From assembly GCA_027575765.1 (NCBI GenBank), contig JANBPT010000158.1, positions 1-64,000 on the forward strand: a stretch of 64,000 nt of DNA, in the 5' to 3' direction. Under the pieces are notes generated by a model. That model ran no database searches and was not told the origin of the DNA. It was given only the letters and a program-made list of their open reading frames with translations. Both the position numbers and the translations under genes were made by a program. The DNA comes from Tieghemiomyces parasiticus (lineage: Eukaryota; Kickxellomycota; Dimargaritomycetes; Dimargaritales; Dimargaritaceae). Numbering within the stretch: the stretch's first letter is position 1; every line of letters begins with the position of its first letter. Positions 1 through 10,507 of the stretch are shown here, piece by piece.

Positions 1-2472
1 GCCTACTGTTGCCACATTGACCGCCAGCTGCAGACCCTGCTCAGCCAGCAGGTCGAGGAAGCCCAGGCGCAGGCGGGTCATCAAGGCCTGGGCTTCGACG
101 GTGCCGCCTACTACGGCGACCAGTCAAGTACGACCAAGTCCCCTGAGGTTTCCGTGACGCCCTATCCGGCCACCCACTATTCGCAACACCCACTACCGCC
201 GCCGCGCGCGGACGACAGCTTTGAGCCAACGACTACGAAGGCGGGTGCCGGTGAGCCCCGGGAAAGTGATACTGCGCCCCTGCCCCAGCGGGTGTACGTT
301 CCAGCACTCATTACGATTGCGGACGCCGAAAAATCCGGAGACGGGCAATTGACCGACAGCCCGCACGCCTCCTCGCCGTACGATACCGAAGGGGCCGGCG
401 GCGACCCACGAACCCTGGGTAGCGGCGGGAATAACGGCGGTACTAAATCGGGCTCCGGAGGGTCCTCCGGCTCAGGCTACATCATGTACGTAATCCAGGT
501 GGGCGATAAATGGGAGGTTCGCCGGCGCTACTCGGAGTTTGAGTCGCTGCGGCGGGCCCTGGTGCGCCTGTATCCGACTCTGATCGTGCCGCCCATCCCC
601 GAGAAGCACACGCTCAAGCAGTACGCAGTGCTGCAGTCGCGGACCAAGGACGAACCGGGTATGATTGCGCGCCGCAAGCGCATGCTACAGACCTTTCTGA
701 ACCGGTTGGTACGCCACCCCATCTTGGCTTCCGAACATATTCTGCATCGGTTCCTGGAACCCGGTGTGGCCTGGTCCGAGGTCCTGCACTCGCCCAGCCT
801 CACCAACCTGCCCAAGAACCCGCTGCACCTGTCGCCATCCTCGGTGGCCCATCGTACCGCCGCGTCCGCCGATGCGGCCGCCGGCACTACTACTACTACT
901 ACCACCACCACGACCGACACCTTAAATAGCGGAGACGTGCCGCTGCCGCCCAACCCCAGCGTCCTGCTCAACGTACCGATTCCCAGCGGTCTGCACCCAC
1001 TCAAACGCCCCGATCCGCGTTGGGTGGAATGCGAGTACTTTACGAACCGCTTCGCCAACACGTTTGCGCAGGCGATCGAGCGTCCGAGCCGCCGGGTGGC
1101 CAAACGGTGGGGCGAGATTGCCCTGGACTACGCCGAGCTAGGAGCGGTCTACAATGGGTTCAGCCTGACCGAGGTGGAGTCCTTGGCGGGCGCTCTGGAG
1201 AAGGTGGGCCAGGCGGTGGATTCGACCTTCATGTCCACCAACCGGTTGGTAGGCCAGTTTGAGGCCGATGTGACCGAACCCCTCCATGAGTACGCCCAGC
1301 TGGCCACTGAAATCAAGCAGGTGCTCAAGTATCGGAACTTAAAGCACCTCCAGCTCGAGTCGGTCACGGACGCGCTCCAACGTAAACGGGACCTGATGGA
1401 CGACCTGGAAATTGCCGACCAGGAAGCTCGTCGTCTTAACCATGCCCTGGAGGCCGCGACCACAGCCAATCCTGGCCCCGACGGCCAGAGTAATGGATCT
1501 GCTACGACCCACCGATCCCATCGCCGCTCGGTATCGGCCCACAGTGGTGGTGCCAACCATGACGACGACGACGACGACAACCGCGATGATGATGGGGAGG
1601 AAGAGGGCAATGGGGCCGGCGGCTACCCACGTGGCCGACCCCGCTCCGCCACCAACGACAGTTCGGTAGCCGCTATCGGTACTGGTGATCCTTTCCCAGT
1701 GCACTTCCGGCCCACCCTGGGCGGTGATACGGCGGCTACGGGTCACCGAGCCGACGACCACCTCGGTGGCGAAGGCGACGCGCACCATCACGACGGGGAT
1801 TATGATGATGGCGACGACGACAACGACGACCCGTGGCGACAGTCCCAGCAGGCGGCCACCGGTTCACGATCTCTCCCACATCGGTCGGTCGAGACCGAGG
1901 AGGAAGACGAGACTAGTGATCAAGGTGAAGATGCCGTTCAACGTCACCGCGGTAAGGTGGCGGCCAGTGCTTCCGAGCCGATTACACCGCAGGCCAGTTC
2001 CGCGGGGCTTCGTCCTTCTTCTTCCTCTTCTCCTCCCCCTCACGGGTCGACGCACCAGGCAGCGACCTCCTCACTCAGTAAGAGTAGCGTGCTCCCGACC
2101 TCGTCCAGCGGTGGTCCAGCGGCGCCGTCCAAACGCCTCTCGGTAGGCAGCGGCCTCATCCACCGTATCAGCTATAAACTCCACGGGGTGATTGACGTGG
2201 ACCCACAAGCCACGCGCCGCAACACGATGGTCAAGACGCGCGACGCGATCCGGGTGCTTGAGGAACAGCAGGAGCTCCTCACGAACGACCTGGGACTCAT
2301 CAATGCTGCCATCCAGCGTGATCTGGACCAGTTTCAGCGTCAAAAGGTGCGGGACTTGCGGGATGTCCTTCTGGCGATGGCTAAGGTACATATCGAGTGG
2401 GCACGCAAGAACAAGGAGGCGTGGGAGGAGGTCCGTGAGGAGGTGCGGAACATTTCGTCATCGTCGTCGTAG
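1..2472 (+). CDS. SNX41: Sorting nexin of the SNX41/ATG20 type, 5' end outside window
   Basis: The frame is open from base 1 to the TAG at 2470, so at least 823 residues are present and the start codon lies upstream. The first in-window start-like codon (154) is GTG, which fungi do not normally use. A PX domain (about residues 155-260) carries the phosphoinositide-binding core RRRYSEFESLR, then PPIPEKH and a C-terminal HRFLEP. A BAR-type coiled coil follows: one part at about residues 340-480 (WVECEYFTNRFANTF onward), and after a long insert rich in Asp, His and Ser, a second helical part near the C-terminus. A BAR domain split by a low-complexity insert is typical of the Snx41/Atg20 subgroup, which acts with Snx4/Atg24 in endosome-to-Golgi recycling and selective autophagy. 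Snx41 and Atg20 cannot be told apart from this fragment. No intron is seen. Confidence 0.85.
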   Translation, partial: AYCCHIDRQLQTLLSQQVEEAQAQAGHQGLGFDGAAYYGDQSSTTKSPEVSVTPYPATHYSQHPLPPPRADDSFEPTTTKAGAGEPRESDTAPLPQRVYVPALITIADAEKSGDGQLTDSPHASSPYDTEGAGGDPRTLGSGGNNGGTKSGSGGSSGSGYIMYVIQVGDKWEVRRRYSEFESLRRALVRLYPTLIVPPIPEKHTLKQYAVLQSRTKDEPGMIARRKRMLQTFLNRLVRHPILASEHILHRFLEPGVAWSEVLHSPSLTNLPKNPLHLSPSSVAHRTAASADAAAGTTTTTTTTTTDTLNSGDVPLPPNPSVLLNVPIPSGLHPLKRPDPRWVECEYFTNRFANTFAQAIERPSRRVAKRWGEIALDYAELGAVYNGFSLTEVESLAGALEKVGQAVDSTFMSTNRLVGQFEADVTEPLHEYAQLATEIKQVLKYRNLKHLQLESVTDALQRKRDLMDDLEIADQEARRLNHALEAATTANPGPDGQSNGSATTHRSHRRSVSAHSGGANHDDDDDDNRDDDGEEEGNGAGGYPRGRPRSATNDSSVAAIGTGDPFPVHFRPTLGGDTAATGHRADDHLGGEGDAHHHDGDYDDGDDDNDDPWRQSQQAATGSRSLPHRSVETEEEDETSDQGEDAVQRHRGKVAASASEPITPQASSAGLRPSSSSSPPPHGSTHQAATSSLSKSSVLPTSSSGGPAAPSKRLSVGSGLIHRISYKLHGVIDVDPQATRRNTMVKTRDAIRVLEEQQELLTNDLGLINAAIQRDLDQFQRQKVRDLRDVLLAMAKVHIEWARKNKEAWEEVREEVRNISSSSS
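886..915 (+). repeat. ACT/ACC trinucleotide tract coding for ten Thr
   Basis: Five ACT codons followed by ACC/ACG/ACC codons give an uninterrupted run of ten threonines in the linker between the PX and BAR regions of the sorting nexin. The tract is in frame, so length changes would alter only linker length. Confidence 0.9.
1561..1580 (+). repeat. GAC repeat coding for poly-Asp in the BAR insert
   Basis: A run of GAC codons gives six consecutive Asp residues and opens a longer acidic, low-complexity insert (to about 1850) inside the split BAR domain. A second GAC/GAT-rich patch lies at about 1795-1830. Confidence 0.8.
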
Positions 2473-3174
2473 AGCAAGAGGTGGGTTGGCTTATTTATAT
2501 GTGGGTGTGGGTTGGGTGGTTAGCCCTTTTTTTTGGGGGGGGGCTCCTTGATGAGCCATCTATATTTATTTATTTTTCGTGAATCAGCAACCGTGTCCCT
2601 TTCTACCACCCCCTCCCCACGCTGCAGTCACCCTCGGGGTTCCTTATACATCGCCATGTATCCTTTGCTATTAACTCCCCGATCGCTCTTTCTGCTCCAA
2701 CCCCTTTCATATTGTATTTTCCCAACTTCATCTCTATTTCCAACCGCTTCTCTCTTATGCTGATGGTTCTTATCCCCGCCTTTTTATTTATTATGATTAA
2801 TCTATAAATTCAAAGGCTCACCCGGTGTTTCATGGACCTTCGTGACAGCGCAATCGACAGGTTATTGTCGATATCCGTGCGAATAGTCGGGATTTAGGAA
2901 GGGTAGAGTGTGTCCGGTGACAGCCCTTTGTGGATATCCGCTACTTCCTCGAGCCTGAGTTCGTGGTTGGCAATTGCGGCTTTGGTGCAGTCGGGTTAGC
3001 ATTCGCATTATACATGGGTTCGCCTTTTATAAGTGAGGAGGTCACCGGGGGGGGTACCTCAATGGGTCAGACCTGCCGTAGCGATAGCTAGAGTGGAAGG
3101 AGACCTACGTGTTGAGAACCAATAAATTCCTGTCCATAGTATGAGGGGGAGGGCATAGGGGGAGGGGGTCAGGT
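2473..3174. other. Spacer between two convergent genes
   Basis: Short T-rich stretches follow the sorting nexin stop codon and could hold its 3' end. The right half is the presumed 3' flank of the minus-strand BORCS7-like gene and contains G-rich runs at 3143-3169. No coding region was found. Confidence 0.5.
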
Positions 3175-4004
3175 TTAGGTAAAATTCAGCAAGGCGCCGG
3201 ACTCAAGGCTATTGGCTCAAGCGTGAAGGGAGGAGGAGGATGACGCTGACAGACGGGGATATACTTACTTGTCGGCCAGTTGGTTGAAGGTCGCCTGCAT
3301 GCGTATCAGATTCTGAAACATTGCGTATCACAGGTATGATGGATTAATTTCCTGCGATCGATCCCCTTTTTAGACGTATTTAGAGCTGGCGGTCTGTGGC
3401 TAGTATGGACAGCGCTGATGATAGAGCCAGGCACGCCAGAATGGTATCCAACCCTTTTCTCCACGCTTCATTCCCTTACCTGTTGGGTTGCGTTAATGGT
3501 GGCCTCGGTGGCGACGTGACTTTTAGCCAGCGTAGTCATTTTCTTTGGGTGGCAGGTCGGTAGTTTACAGGAGAGAGGCGAAGGTACTGTTAATTCCCGA
3601 TAGGTTGGATATCAGGGAAAGAAGGGGGGGGCATATTCTTTAAATGAATATTGCTTTTTTCCCTAGAATAATGATAAGAATGATCATGAAACATTAGTGG
3701 CTTTATCCACTTACGCTGTGGCTGGCGGAGGCATCGACCGTTTCCTGGCGAATGGGGAGAGGGGAGTGCGGTTGCCCGGGGAATGGGAAAGCAAGGTGGA
3801 GAGCAGACGCGTTAGAGTGGGGCGGCGGCGTCCTCTCAAAAGGATAAACAATGGCCTTGATGGAGGGAGGGCTTTCGGGGCCAAGAGCGAGGTAGCGTGT
3901 ACGGAGGGTATTACCTTGGCCAGGGTGACCAGCTCCCGTAGGCACCGGTCGCCTTGCATTTGAATCTCTGTCCGGAGGACGTTAGTCGAAGACGGTCGGC
4001 TCAT
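3175..4004 (-). CDS. Small BORCS7-like protein, five short exons
   Basis: Proposed exons on the minus strand are 4004-3915, 3744-3715, 3542-3480, 3312-3269 and 3208-3175, giving 86 residues. Donors are GTAATA, GTAAGT, GTAAGG and GTAAGT, and phases agree at every junction. Acceptors are CAG, AAAG, CAG and TAG. The AAAG acceptor of exon 3 is unusual and is the weakest junction; the last exon is also a choice among alternatives. The product is helical and Gln/Asn/Thr-rich. Its core (EATINATQQNLIRMQ then TFNQLAD) matches in spacing the BORCS7 core, which has an acidic/Ala/Ile start, a Leu-Arg-Met pair and a terminal Leu. BORCS7 belongs to BORC, which recruits Arl8 to lysosomes, and is about 105 residues in animals. 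The family call is inference from a short helix; another BLOC-1/BORC-type coiled coil is possible. Confidence 0.42.
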
Positions 4005-4496
4005 GGCGACTGCTTTGGGCTACCTCTTACCCGGAAAGCTGCTGAAAGAAGGGGGGTGGGGCGAGAAGAATTCAGACAGAGCGTATGCCTACCGGTATAG
4101 TTGCGACTAGCGCGTGTACGGGGTGCTAGAGTAGCAAGGAGCGGAGGAAGGAGAGGCAAGTCACGGCGGACGGTGGTGAGAGGGAAATTCTAGAAACCGT
4201 GATGTGCAGCGGACACAGGTGACTCCCTGGAATTGACCCGCACTACCTTAAGGGTGTCCCCAGGGAATGGGGACCGCCTGAAGCAACTGAATTACGTAGA
4301 CTAGAGGATCCCTAAACCCGCCCTCAGTGTCCCTCAACCTAGACGTCCCTGGACATCAGCTCCCTGCATTCCACCGCTTTCTCCTCTTACTCCAAGTACC
4401 TCGTTTCTATATGCGCCCTGCCTCGACTTTGCAACCTTCTCTTGCTTGCCGATCTCGCCGCGTCCTGTAGTGCCCACTCCCCTCGTCCACACCACC
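4005..4496. promoter_or_regulatory. Divergent intergenic region, BORCS7-like / COX19
   Basis: About 490 bp separate the start codons of the minus-strand BORCS7-like gene and COX19, so both promoters must lie here unless upstream non-coding exons exist. The COX19 side (4310-4496) is pyrimidine-rich, like the leaders of other genes in this window. No clear TATA box is seen. Confidence 0.45.
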
Positions 4497-4963
4497 ATGA
4501 GCTTTGGGCGTCCGCCGAATGTCGAAACGAAAGCTGGGTCCCCGCCGGACCGCGGTAGCTTTCCGCTAGACCACGAAGGTAAGGTCCCCCCCGGGTGTGA
4601 GGCCTTGTGGTCTTGGCGCCCTGTTTGGCAATCTCTCCAGACCTAGAACGGGTCCCTGCCGCCCGAAGCGTTTCGGGTATATCCCGCAGCCCTCTGCCCC
4701 TGCCCAACTAACCTATAACGCGCCTGTATGGATGGTGCCACTGGACCACCCTGTCCCTTCCAGGCGAGTGCCGCCACTTCATGAGCGAATACCTCAGCTG
4801 CCTCAAGCTGAACAAGGGTGTAGGCGAACCTTGCCGGCACTTGTCCAAGAGATACCTTAAATGCCGTATGGAAAAGGGCCTGATGAGTCCGGAGGAGTGG
4901 GAGTATTTAGGGTTTGAGGAAGACGAGTCGAAACCTGCGGATCAGAGTAAGCCAGGAGCCTGA
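4497..4963 (+). CDS. COX19: Cox19, cytochrome c oxidase assembly factor (twin CX9C)
   Basis: Two exons, 4497-4578 and 4764-4963, are joined across a 185-bp intron (GTAAGG...CAG) in phase 1, giving 93 residues. The N-terminus carries the Cox19 signature RGSFPLDHEGEC. Two CX9C motifs follow (CRHFMSEYLSC and CRHLSKRYLKC), then the conserved CRMEKGLM and the C-terminal LGFEED. The four cysteines form the two disulfides of a CHCHD hairpin. Cox19 works in the intermembrane space and cytosol with Cox11 in copper delivery to cytochrome oxidase. Length matches the family. ATG 4497 has a good context (ACCACC) and is the only start that gives the conserved N-terminus. Confidence 0.96.
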
Positions 4964-4972
4964 TATATGTCC

Positions 4973-4978
4973 AATAAA
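4973..4978 (+). terminator. AATAAA poly(A) signal of COX19
   Basis: An AATAAA hexamer sits 10 bp after the COX19 stop codon. Its position suggests a very short 3' UTR. Confidence 0.5.
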
Positions 4979-5106
4979 CAACGCTGGACCTCGCCTACGG
5001 CCTGTAGTCCCCCCTCTTCCTCCATTGCCATGTAATAGAAGGTAAAGGAGGAAACTAGGATACTCCCTATACGTGTGACATCAAGGCCCTACCCCTCCCC
5101 ATCATA

Positions 5107-5184
5107 ATGGCCGAAGCGGGCAATGGGCACGGGGGGAGGAAGCAGCTCGTTGACTCGGGAGTTCCAACTCCGGCTCCGTCCTGA
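5107..5184 (+). other. 25-codon upstream ORF before MoaE
   Basis: An ATG at 5107 opens a 25-codon frame ending in TGA at 5182, ahead of the MoaE start at 5309 and in another frame. The peptide has no MoaD-like C-terminal Gly-Gly, so it is not the small subunit of molybdopterin synthase. It may be a regulatory uORF or chance. Confidence 0.2.
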
Positions 5185-5308
5185 TACTCTCATAACCCAA
5201 CCCAAGCTTGTCACCTTACATGTAGACCCCTCCCCTTCATTTGCGCATTCCTCAACTCCGTCGTCCCTACCTCCCAGCCACACCCCACCGGCCTCCCACG
5301 GTAGCGAC

Positions 5309-5958
5309 ATGGCCTCCCATCCCAACTCGGAAGCGATTCACGAATGGACCGACGGTGCCGATTACATCCTCATTACCCCGGATGCCCTAGACTTCGCAGC
5401 GCTTATCAATCGCGCCCGCGACCACCGGTCGGGAGCGGTCAGTAGCTTTATCGGCACGACACGGGACACATTCGAAGGTAAGCGAGGTCCAAATCCTCAG
5501 CGCAGTGGGGGGGGGGATTGCCTTGCTGTGGCGGCCAACACTCCGCAGGCCAAGTGGTGGTCCTTCGCACCTCCCCCTTCTCTCTCTAATCCTAGAACCG
5601 CCTGTTCGCCGACCCCCCAATCTACCCACCCCTCGCCCTGGCACCACCAGACAAGACCGTGGCGACCCTACAGTACGAGGCGTACGGCCCAATGGCCACC
5701 AAGAAGATTGGCGAGATTATCCGGGAGGCACGGGACCGGTGGGCCCTTCACCACATAAACGTTGGTCACAAAGTGGGTGGATGTCCCGTCGGCGATATCA
5801 GCGTGGTCATCGCAGTGAGCTCTGCCCACCGGCACGAATCCCTCGCGGCCGTCCAATACGTGATTGACCGGCTCAAGGAACGGGTGCCTATTTGGAAGAA
5901 GGAGACGTTTGTGGATGGGACGGGCCAGTGGAAGGCCAATGCCCAGCCCACCGAATAG
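5309..5958 (+). CDS. MOCS2B: Molybdopterin synthase catalytic subunit (MoaE/MOCS2B)
   Basis: Exons 5309-5477 and 5651-5958 join in phase 1 across a 173-bp intron (GTAAGC...CAG), giving 158 residues. MoaE hallmarks appear in order: GAVSSFIGTTRDTFE, LQYEAYGPMA, HKVGGCPVGDISV, AVSSAHR and PIWKKE, which holds the active-site lysine (K139/K140). The enzyme inserts two sulfurs into precursor Z to make molybdopterin, using a thiocarboxylated MoaD partner. No MoaD gene is seen here. An in-frame ATG at 5123 would add 62 low-complexity residues; 5309 is chosen because family homology starts soon after it. Presence of the gene implies that molybdoenzymes are made. Confidence 0.95.
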
Positions 5959-8773
5959 CACAGAATGGAGGGGGGTTGTATGGAACAGCAACCAAGTCGG
6001 GGGATGTGATAATCTCTGTTGCTGCCAACCTAATGTAATACAACGCATATGCACGCTGCCATACCCCTGATTGGTATTTAATGGCGGCGACTCCAAAATC
6101 GGGCTGAGCGTGAGGAATACGTATGGCGTACCGGTTGTAACGGATAAGGTGCCGCCTGCCCACCGCTGAACCGTTCGGTAGATTGAGGATTCTAATTGGG
6201 CTCGCCGTATCCCCCCCCCTCCTTCTCCCCCCTCTGCCCAGGGTCGTGGTGAAGCGGGGCGCCGCTTTTTCGTAGCGTAGAGAGCCAGTGACCAATAATG
6301 CTGAAATTGACTCGTAAGGGGTGGGGGGGGTCAGCTAGCGGGGTCGCGATTTGGGCCATTGACCATCGCCTATGCACAGAAGGTCAGGTATATGCCGCCT
6401 GATCTCCCCTCCTTCTACAATACCACCTCGCAACCCCTACCGCTTCCCCTGCCTTGACTACCGCTGACACTCGGGTGGGCTGTGGGGCCCTTGGCCACTG
6501 TCGTCTGATACACTTCCCAGTTTCACGGCCAAGAGGCGGGGGGGATTGGCTTGTGGAAGACAACCGCAGCAGCCCAGCCACGATCGATTGGTCTATCTAG
6601 TGAGCGGTGTGAAGTGATTTGCGCGGAGGGGCCAGGGTAGCGGGGGGGGGTAGGTAGCCGATGGGGTTGTGTAGGCACTATCGGCTGCACCAGGTGGCCT
6701 TAGGCCGGGCCACGCCTTCATCGCACGGCAGTGAGGGCAGGCTGGGCTATGGCTAGAGTCCTTGGCCTGGTAGGTCGACCTGTCACTCCGCCCTTGCGGA
6801 CCAGAGTCTAGGTGTGGGTGCACACCGCCGTAGCCACTGTCGACCTGGGTAAGGGAGTTGTCCCCGGCCAGATACGGCGAAGGGCGGCGGCGTTTTCCCC
6901 GTTACGTGTGGTAACGGGCGACGAAAGGAACGGTAGGGCGGGGGTGGATGTACCAAATCAACCCGTGGAACGTGGCTATGCGTCAACGGTGGTTGTGCAA
7001 GCCACCAGCGACGTTTATATTTTTGGAGTGGCGCGTTCGCTGGCCATGTACTGCACAGGCCAGCAAGGTTTGACCCGAAAAGCCATCTATGCGTGTCGGC
7101 CAGACAAGGTTCCTCACGGCCGCATAGACACGTTCCCGCCCTACTGTTGTTTAGGCAGGTGAAAGGCCACGTGAGCGATGTGCTGCCACAACTGGCCGCC
7201 AGCCCCCCACCCATTTTCCAGCCGCGCGGCATGGAGCCTGATCCTACCAGGCTGAAGTGTCCGCGCTATCCCTCTCCGCTGCCACCACAGGGGGACCCCT
7301 CTCCCCGCCTCACAAGCGCGCAACCTAGCCAACCAACTGGGCTAGATGCTGATCTCCAAGTCCGGGCCTTCCTCACCCCCCCCGCCAGATACAGCCCAAC
7401 CTCACCCACACTCTATCCCTGTCTTCAATGGGCATCGCTGTCCCCGCCGGTCTCCGGGAACCAGCCACTCCCAGCCCCCGGCCGCTGCATTCCCACCACT
7501 GGCCGGTCGACTCAGACGCTCTCTCTACTTCCCACCTGGCCCCACGACGGCACCCTTCTTTTCCTTCCTTCCTCCCTCTTCCTTCTCTTGACTTCTTCTC
7601 CATCCGTTGTCTGATTGTGCGTCCCCTCCAGCCCATCGCTTTCTCACCGACACTTCCTCGAGCCTTCATCATCTTCTGCTCACTCTTCCCTGCCGTCCCA
7701 CCGTCGTGATTGCGATTCTCTCCATCTCTTACCATCAACCCCCAGCCACTCTACCCTGCTTATCTCCACGTTCGTTGTGTCGATCCTAGCCACCTCATCT
7801 ACCTCACTGACCCATTGTGGGTGTTAACTTTAGGGCTCATTCGTGATCTTGTTTTCCGTAAGCGTGGCCGCTTTGTCACTGCCACTGCCCCACTTAAAAG
7901 TAAGCATCCACCCTTGCCCTATCCTGTGGGTTGTGACGCGGTCGCCAGCCAGGGATGTGCCCTACGCCTGCTGACCATCAAGAGCACTGTGGTCGCAAGG
8001 GGATTTTTCACTAGGCTCCAGCAGCTCCCGCCAGAAGGCGACATCTCGCCGACCAACTCCCGTGCCACTTACCCCTTAACTCTAGGCTGCCCGCCCAGAC
8101 CGCATCGTCATCGGCCGCCTTTGTCTTGTTTTGTCCGACGCGCTAACTGGTCAACCCCACATTCCCTCCCACTCTTCTCCCACTTAACTAAAACAGTCTG
8201 TTCTGTTTCCCGCTTGAGACCCGCGAACCTTCTACTTACGTGCCACCTTGCGTCGCAGCCCCCCTCCTCCCAGTTGATCTCGGCCCTTCCCAGCACCTGT
8301 TTCGCGCGCTCTCTTTCCACCCCGATCTGGCTCATCCTGCCTACGGTCTTTCGTCCGCGTCCTCAGATCACACTTCCCCACATTGCCTCTGTAATATAGT
8401 CTGGTGCCGACTTTTTCTAGTTTTCACCTCCGTGTTGTAGAGTGCCCTCCTTATTTCCTTTTCTACGTTCTCGCCATTGCCATTTTCCAATGTCAATAAC
8501 GACCCCTAGTTAACCATCTTCTTCCGACCCTCCTCGTCGCTACTACCATCTGCCTTGCCGACCGGTCTCCAGCCAAACACCCGTTCCGATATCGCCATTT
8601 TTGTATTACCCCGTGTCCGTTTCCCCATCTTCTAGTTTCCTTATCTTCCCTTCTACCATTTGGTCCGGACCCACATCCCACACCCACCTTTGGCCCCCAA
8701 CTCTACCCTCCGTTTATCCGCAGCACTCCCTCTCCCACCCTCTGCTTTTCCCCCACACCCTCCCCTTACCACC
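5959..8773. other. Long spacer with pyrimidine-rich leader of DHH1
   Basis: No convincing gene was found. From about 7370 to the DHH1 start the plus strand is strongly C/T-rich (CCTCCCTCTTCC-like blocks at 7555-7600 and again at 8640-8770), which I read as promoter plus long 5' leader. Splice-like sites suggest a leader intron: a donor GTAAGC at 7900 and acceptors CTAG near 8419 and 8637. Open frames such as 7710-8399 have biased pyrimidine composition and no recognisable product. Confidence 0.4.
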
Positions 8774-10395
8774 ATGTCAACTAGCAGCTACTCTCAAGAA
8801 CCCGAGGGCTGGAAGAGTAAACTCAACTTGCCGGTCAAAGATGACCGGCCCCAGACCGAGGACGTGACCGCCACCAAGGGAAACGAGTTTGAGGACTATT
8901 ATCTCAAGCGTGAGCTCCTTATGGGCATCTTCGAGGCCGGCTTCGAGCGCCCATCACCTATTCAGGAGGAGTCGATACCGATCGCCCTCACTGGCCGCGA
9001 TATTTTGGCCCGCGCCAAGAACGGAACCGGCAAGACCGCCGCCTTCACCATCCCAGTCCTCGAGAAGGTCAATACCGCGAAGCCCAAGATCCAGGCCCTT
9101 ATCCTCGTGCCCACCCGCGAGCTGGCCCTGCAGACCTCCCAGGTCGCCAAGAACCTCGGCAAGCACATGGGCGTCGAGGTCATGGTCAGTACGGGCGGGA
9201 CTGTCCTCAAGGAGGACATTATGCGCCTCAAAGAGACCGTGCACATCGTGGTGGGCACCCCCGGCCGCATCCTCGATTTGGCCGGCAAAGGTATCTGCGA
9301 CCTGAGTGAGTGCACCACCTTTGTCATGGATGAGGCTGACAAGCTGCTCAGCCCCGAGTTCACCCCCGTCATCGAGAACTTGTTGTCGTACTTCTCCAAG
9401 CAGCGCCAGATTATGCTGTACAGCGCCACCTTCCCCATGGTCGTCAAGAACTTCAAGGACAAGCACATGGTCAAGCCGTATGAGATCAACCTGATGGAGG
9501 AGCTCACCCTGCGCGGTGTTACCCAGTATTACGCCTTCGTCGAAGAGCGTCAGAAGGTTCACTGCCTCAACACCCTCTTTTCTAAGCTCCAGATCAACCA
9601 GTCCATCATCTTTTGTAACTCCACCAACCGTGTGGAGCTGCTGGCCAAGAAAATCACTGAGCTGGGCTACTCGTGCTTCTACAGCCACGCGCGCATGCGC
9701 CAGCAGGACCGCAACCGCGTGTTCCACGACTTCCGCCAAGGCGTGTGCCGTAACCTGGTGTGCTCGGACCTGCTCACGCGCGGTATCGACATTCAGGCCG
9801 TCAACGTAGTCATCAACTTTGATTTCCCTAAGAACGCCGAGACGTACTTGCACCGTATCGGCCGTAGCGGGCGCTTCGGGCACCTGGGTCTGGCCATCAA
9901 CCTGATCACCTATGAGGACCGCTTCAACCTGTACAAGATTGAGCAGGAGCTCGGCACCGAGATTAAGCCCATCCCCCCGGTCATCGACAAGCGTCTCTAC
10001 GTGGCTCCCAGCGCCATTGACGATGCTCAGACCGGCCAACCCCGCCAGGCCCCGGCCCAGCAGCCCCAGCAGCCTGCGGCCGAATACCAGCAGCAGCTGC
10101 AGCAGGCCCCCCAAGGCTACCAGCAATACCCACCCCAGCAGCAGCAGTACGGTCCGCCGCCCCCTCAGCAGCAGTTCCAGCAGCAGCCCGGCCACTACCA
10201 GCAGCAGCAAGGTTTCAACCAGAACCGTGGCCCGCGCCAGTACCACCAGCACAATAATAACCAGCAGCAGTACCAGCAGGGACCCCCGCAGCAGCAGCAA
10301 CAACAACAGCCCTACCACAACGGTGGCGGTGTTCCACAGGGCCACTACGGTAACGGACGCGGCTACCAATACCAGCAACAGCAACAGGCACCCCC

Positions 10396-10431
<36 letters not shown>

Positions 10432-10507
10432 CGGCAACCACCGTCCCGCGCTTAGCAATGGCCCACGCCCGCAGAATCCCAACGCCGGCGGTCCCCCGCG
10501 CAAGTAG
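8774..10507 (+). CDS. DHH1: Dhh1/DDX6-type DEAD-box RNA helicase
   Basis: A single exon of 577 residues starts at ATG 8774 (context ACCACC). The N-terminus WKSKLNLP and [20 protein letters not shown] is the Dhh1/DDX6 signature. Helicase motifs run in order: Q motif [10 protein letters not shown], Walker [35 protein letters not shown] and [10 protein letters not shown]. Dhh1 drives decapping and translational repression in P-bodies with Pat1, Edc3 and the Ccr4-Not complex. The core ends near residue 415. The remaining 160 residues are rich in Gln, Pro, Tyr and Asn, longer and more Q-rich than in human DDX6 (483 aa) or yeast Dhh1 (506 aa), and likely promote condensation. An antisense open frame is only a shadow of its codon bias. 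Confidence 0.97.
10397..10429 (+). repeat. (CAG)11 microsatellite in DHH1 tail
   Basis: Eleven perfect CAG codons code for the longest poly-Gln run of the DHH1 tail. It is pure CAG, unlike the mixed CAG/CAA runs before it, so it is the part most prone to slippage. Confidence 0.95.

Noticed and set aside
154..156. GTG as the start of the sorting nexin
   Set aside because: The frame is open back to base 1 and fungi rarely start at GTG; the true start lies outside the window.
7710..8399. 229-codon plus-strand open frame before DHH1
   Set aside because: Starts at a non-ATG codon and reflects the pyrimidine-rich leader; it contains splice-like sites and no motif.
8954..10441. 495-codon open frame antisense to DHH1
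   Set aside because: Its Leu/Val-rich translation mirrors the C-ending codon bias and Gln repeats of DHH1; no motif or promoter supports it.
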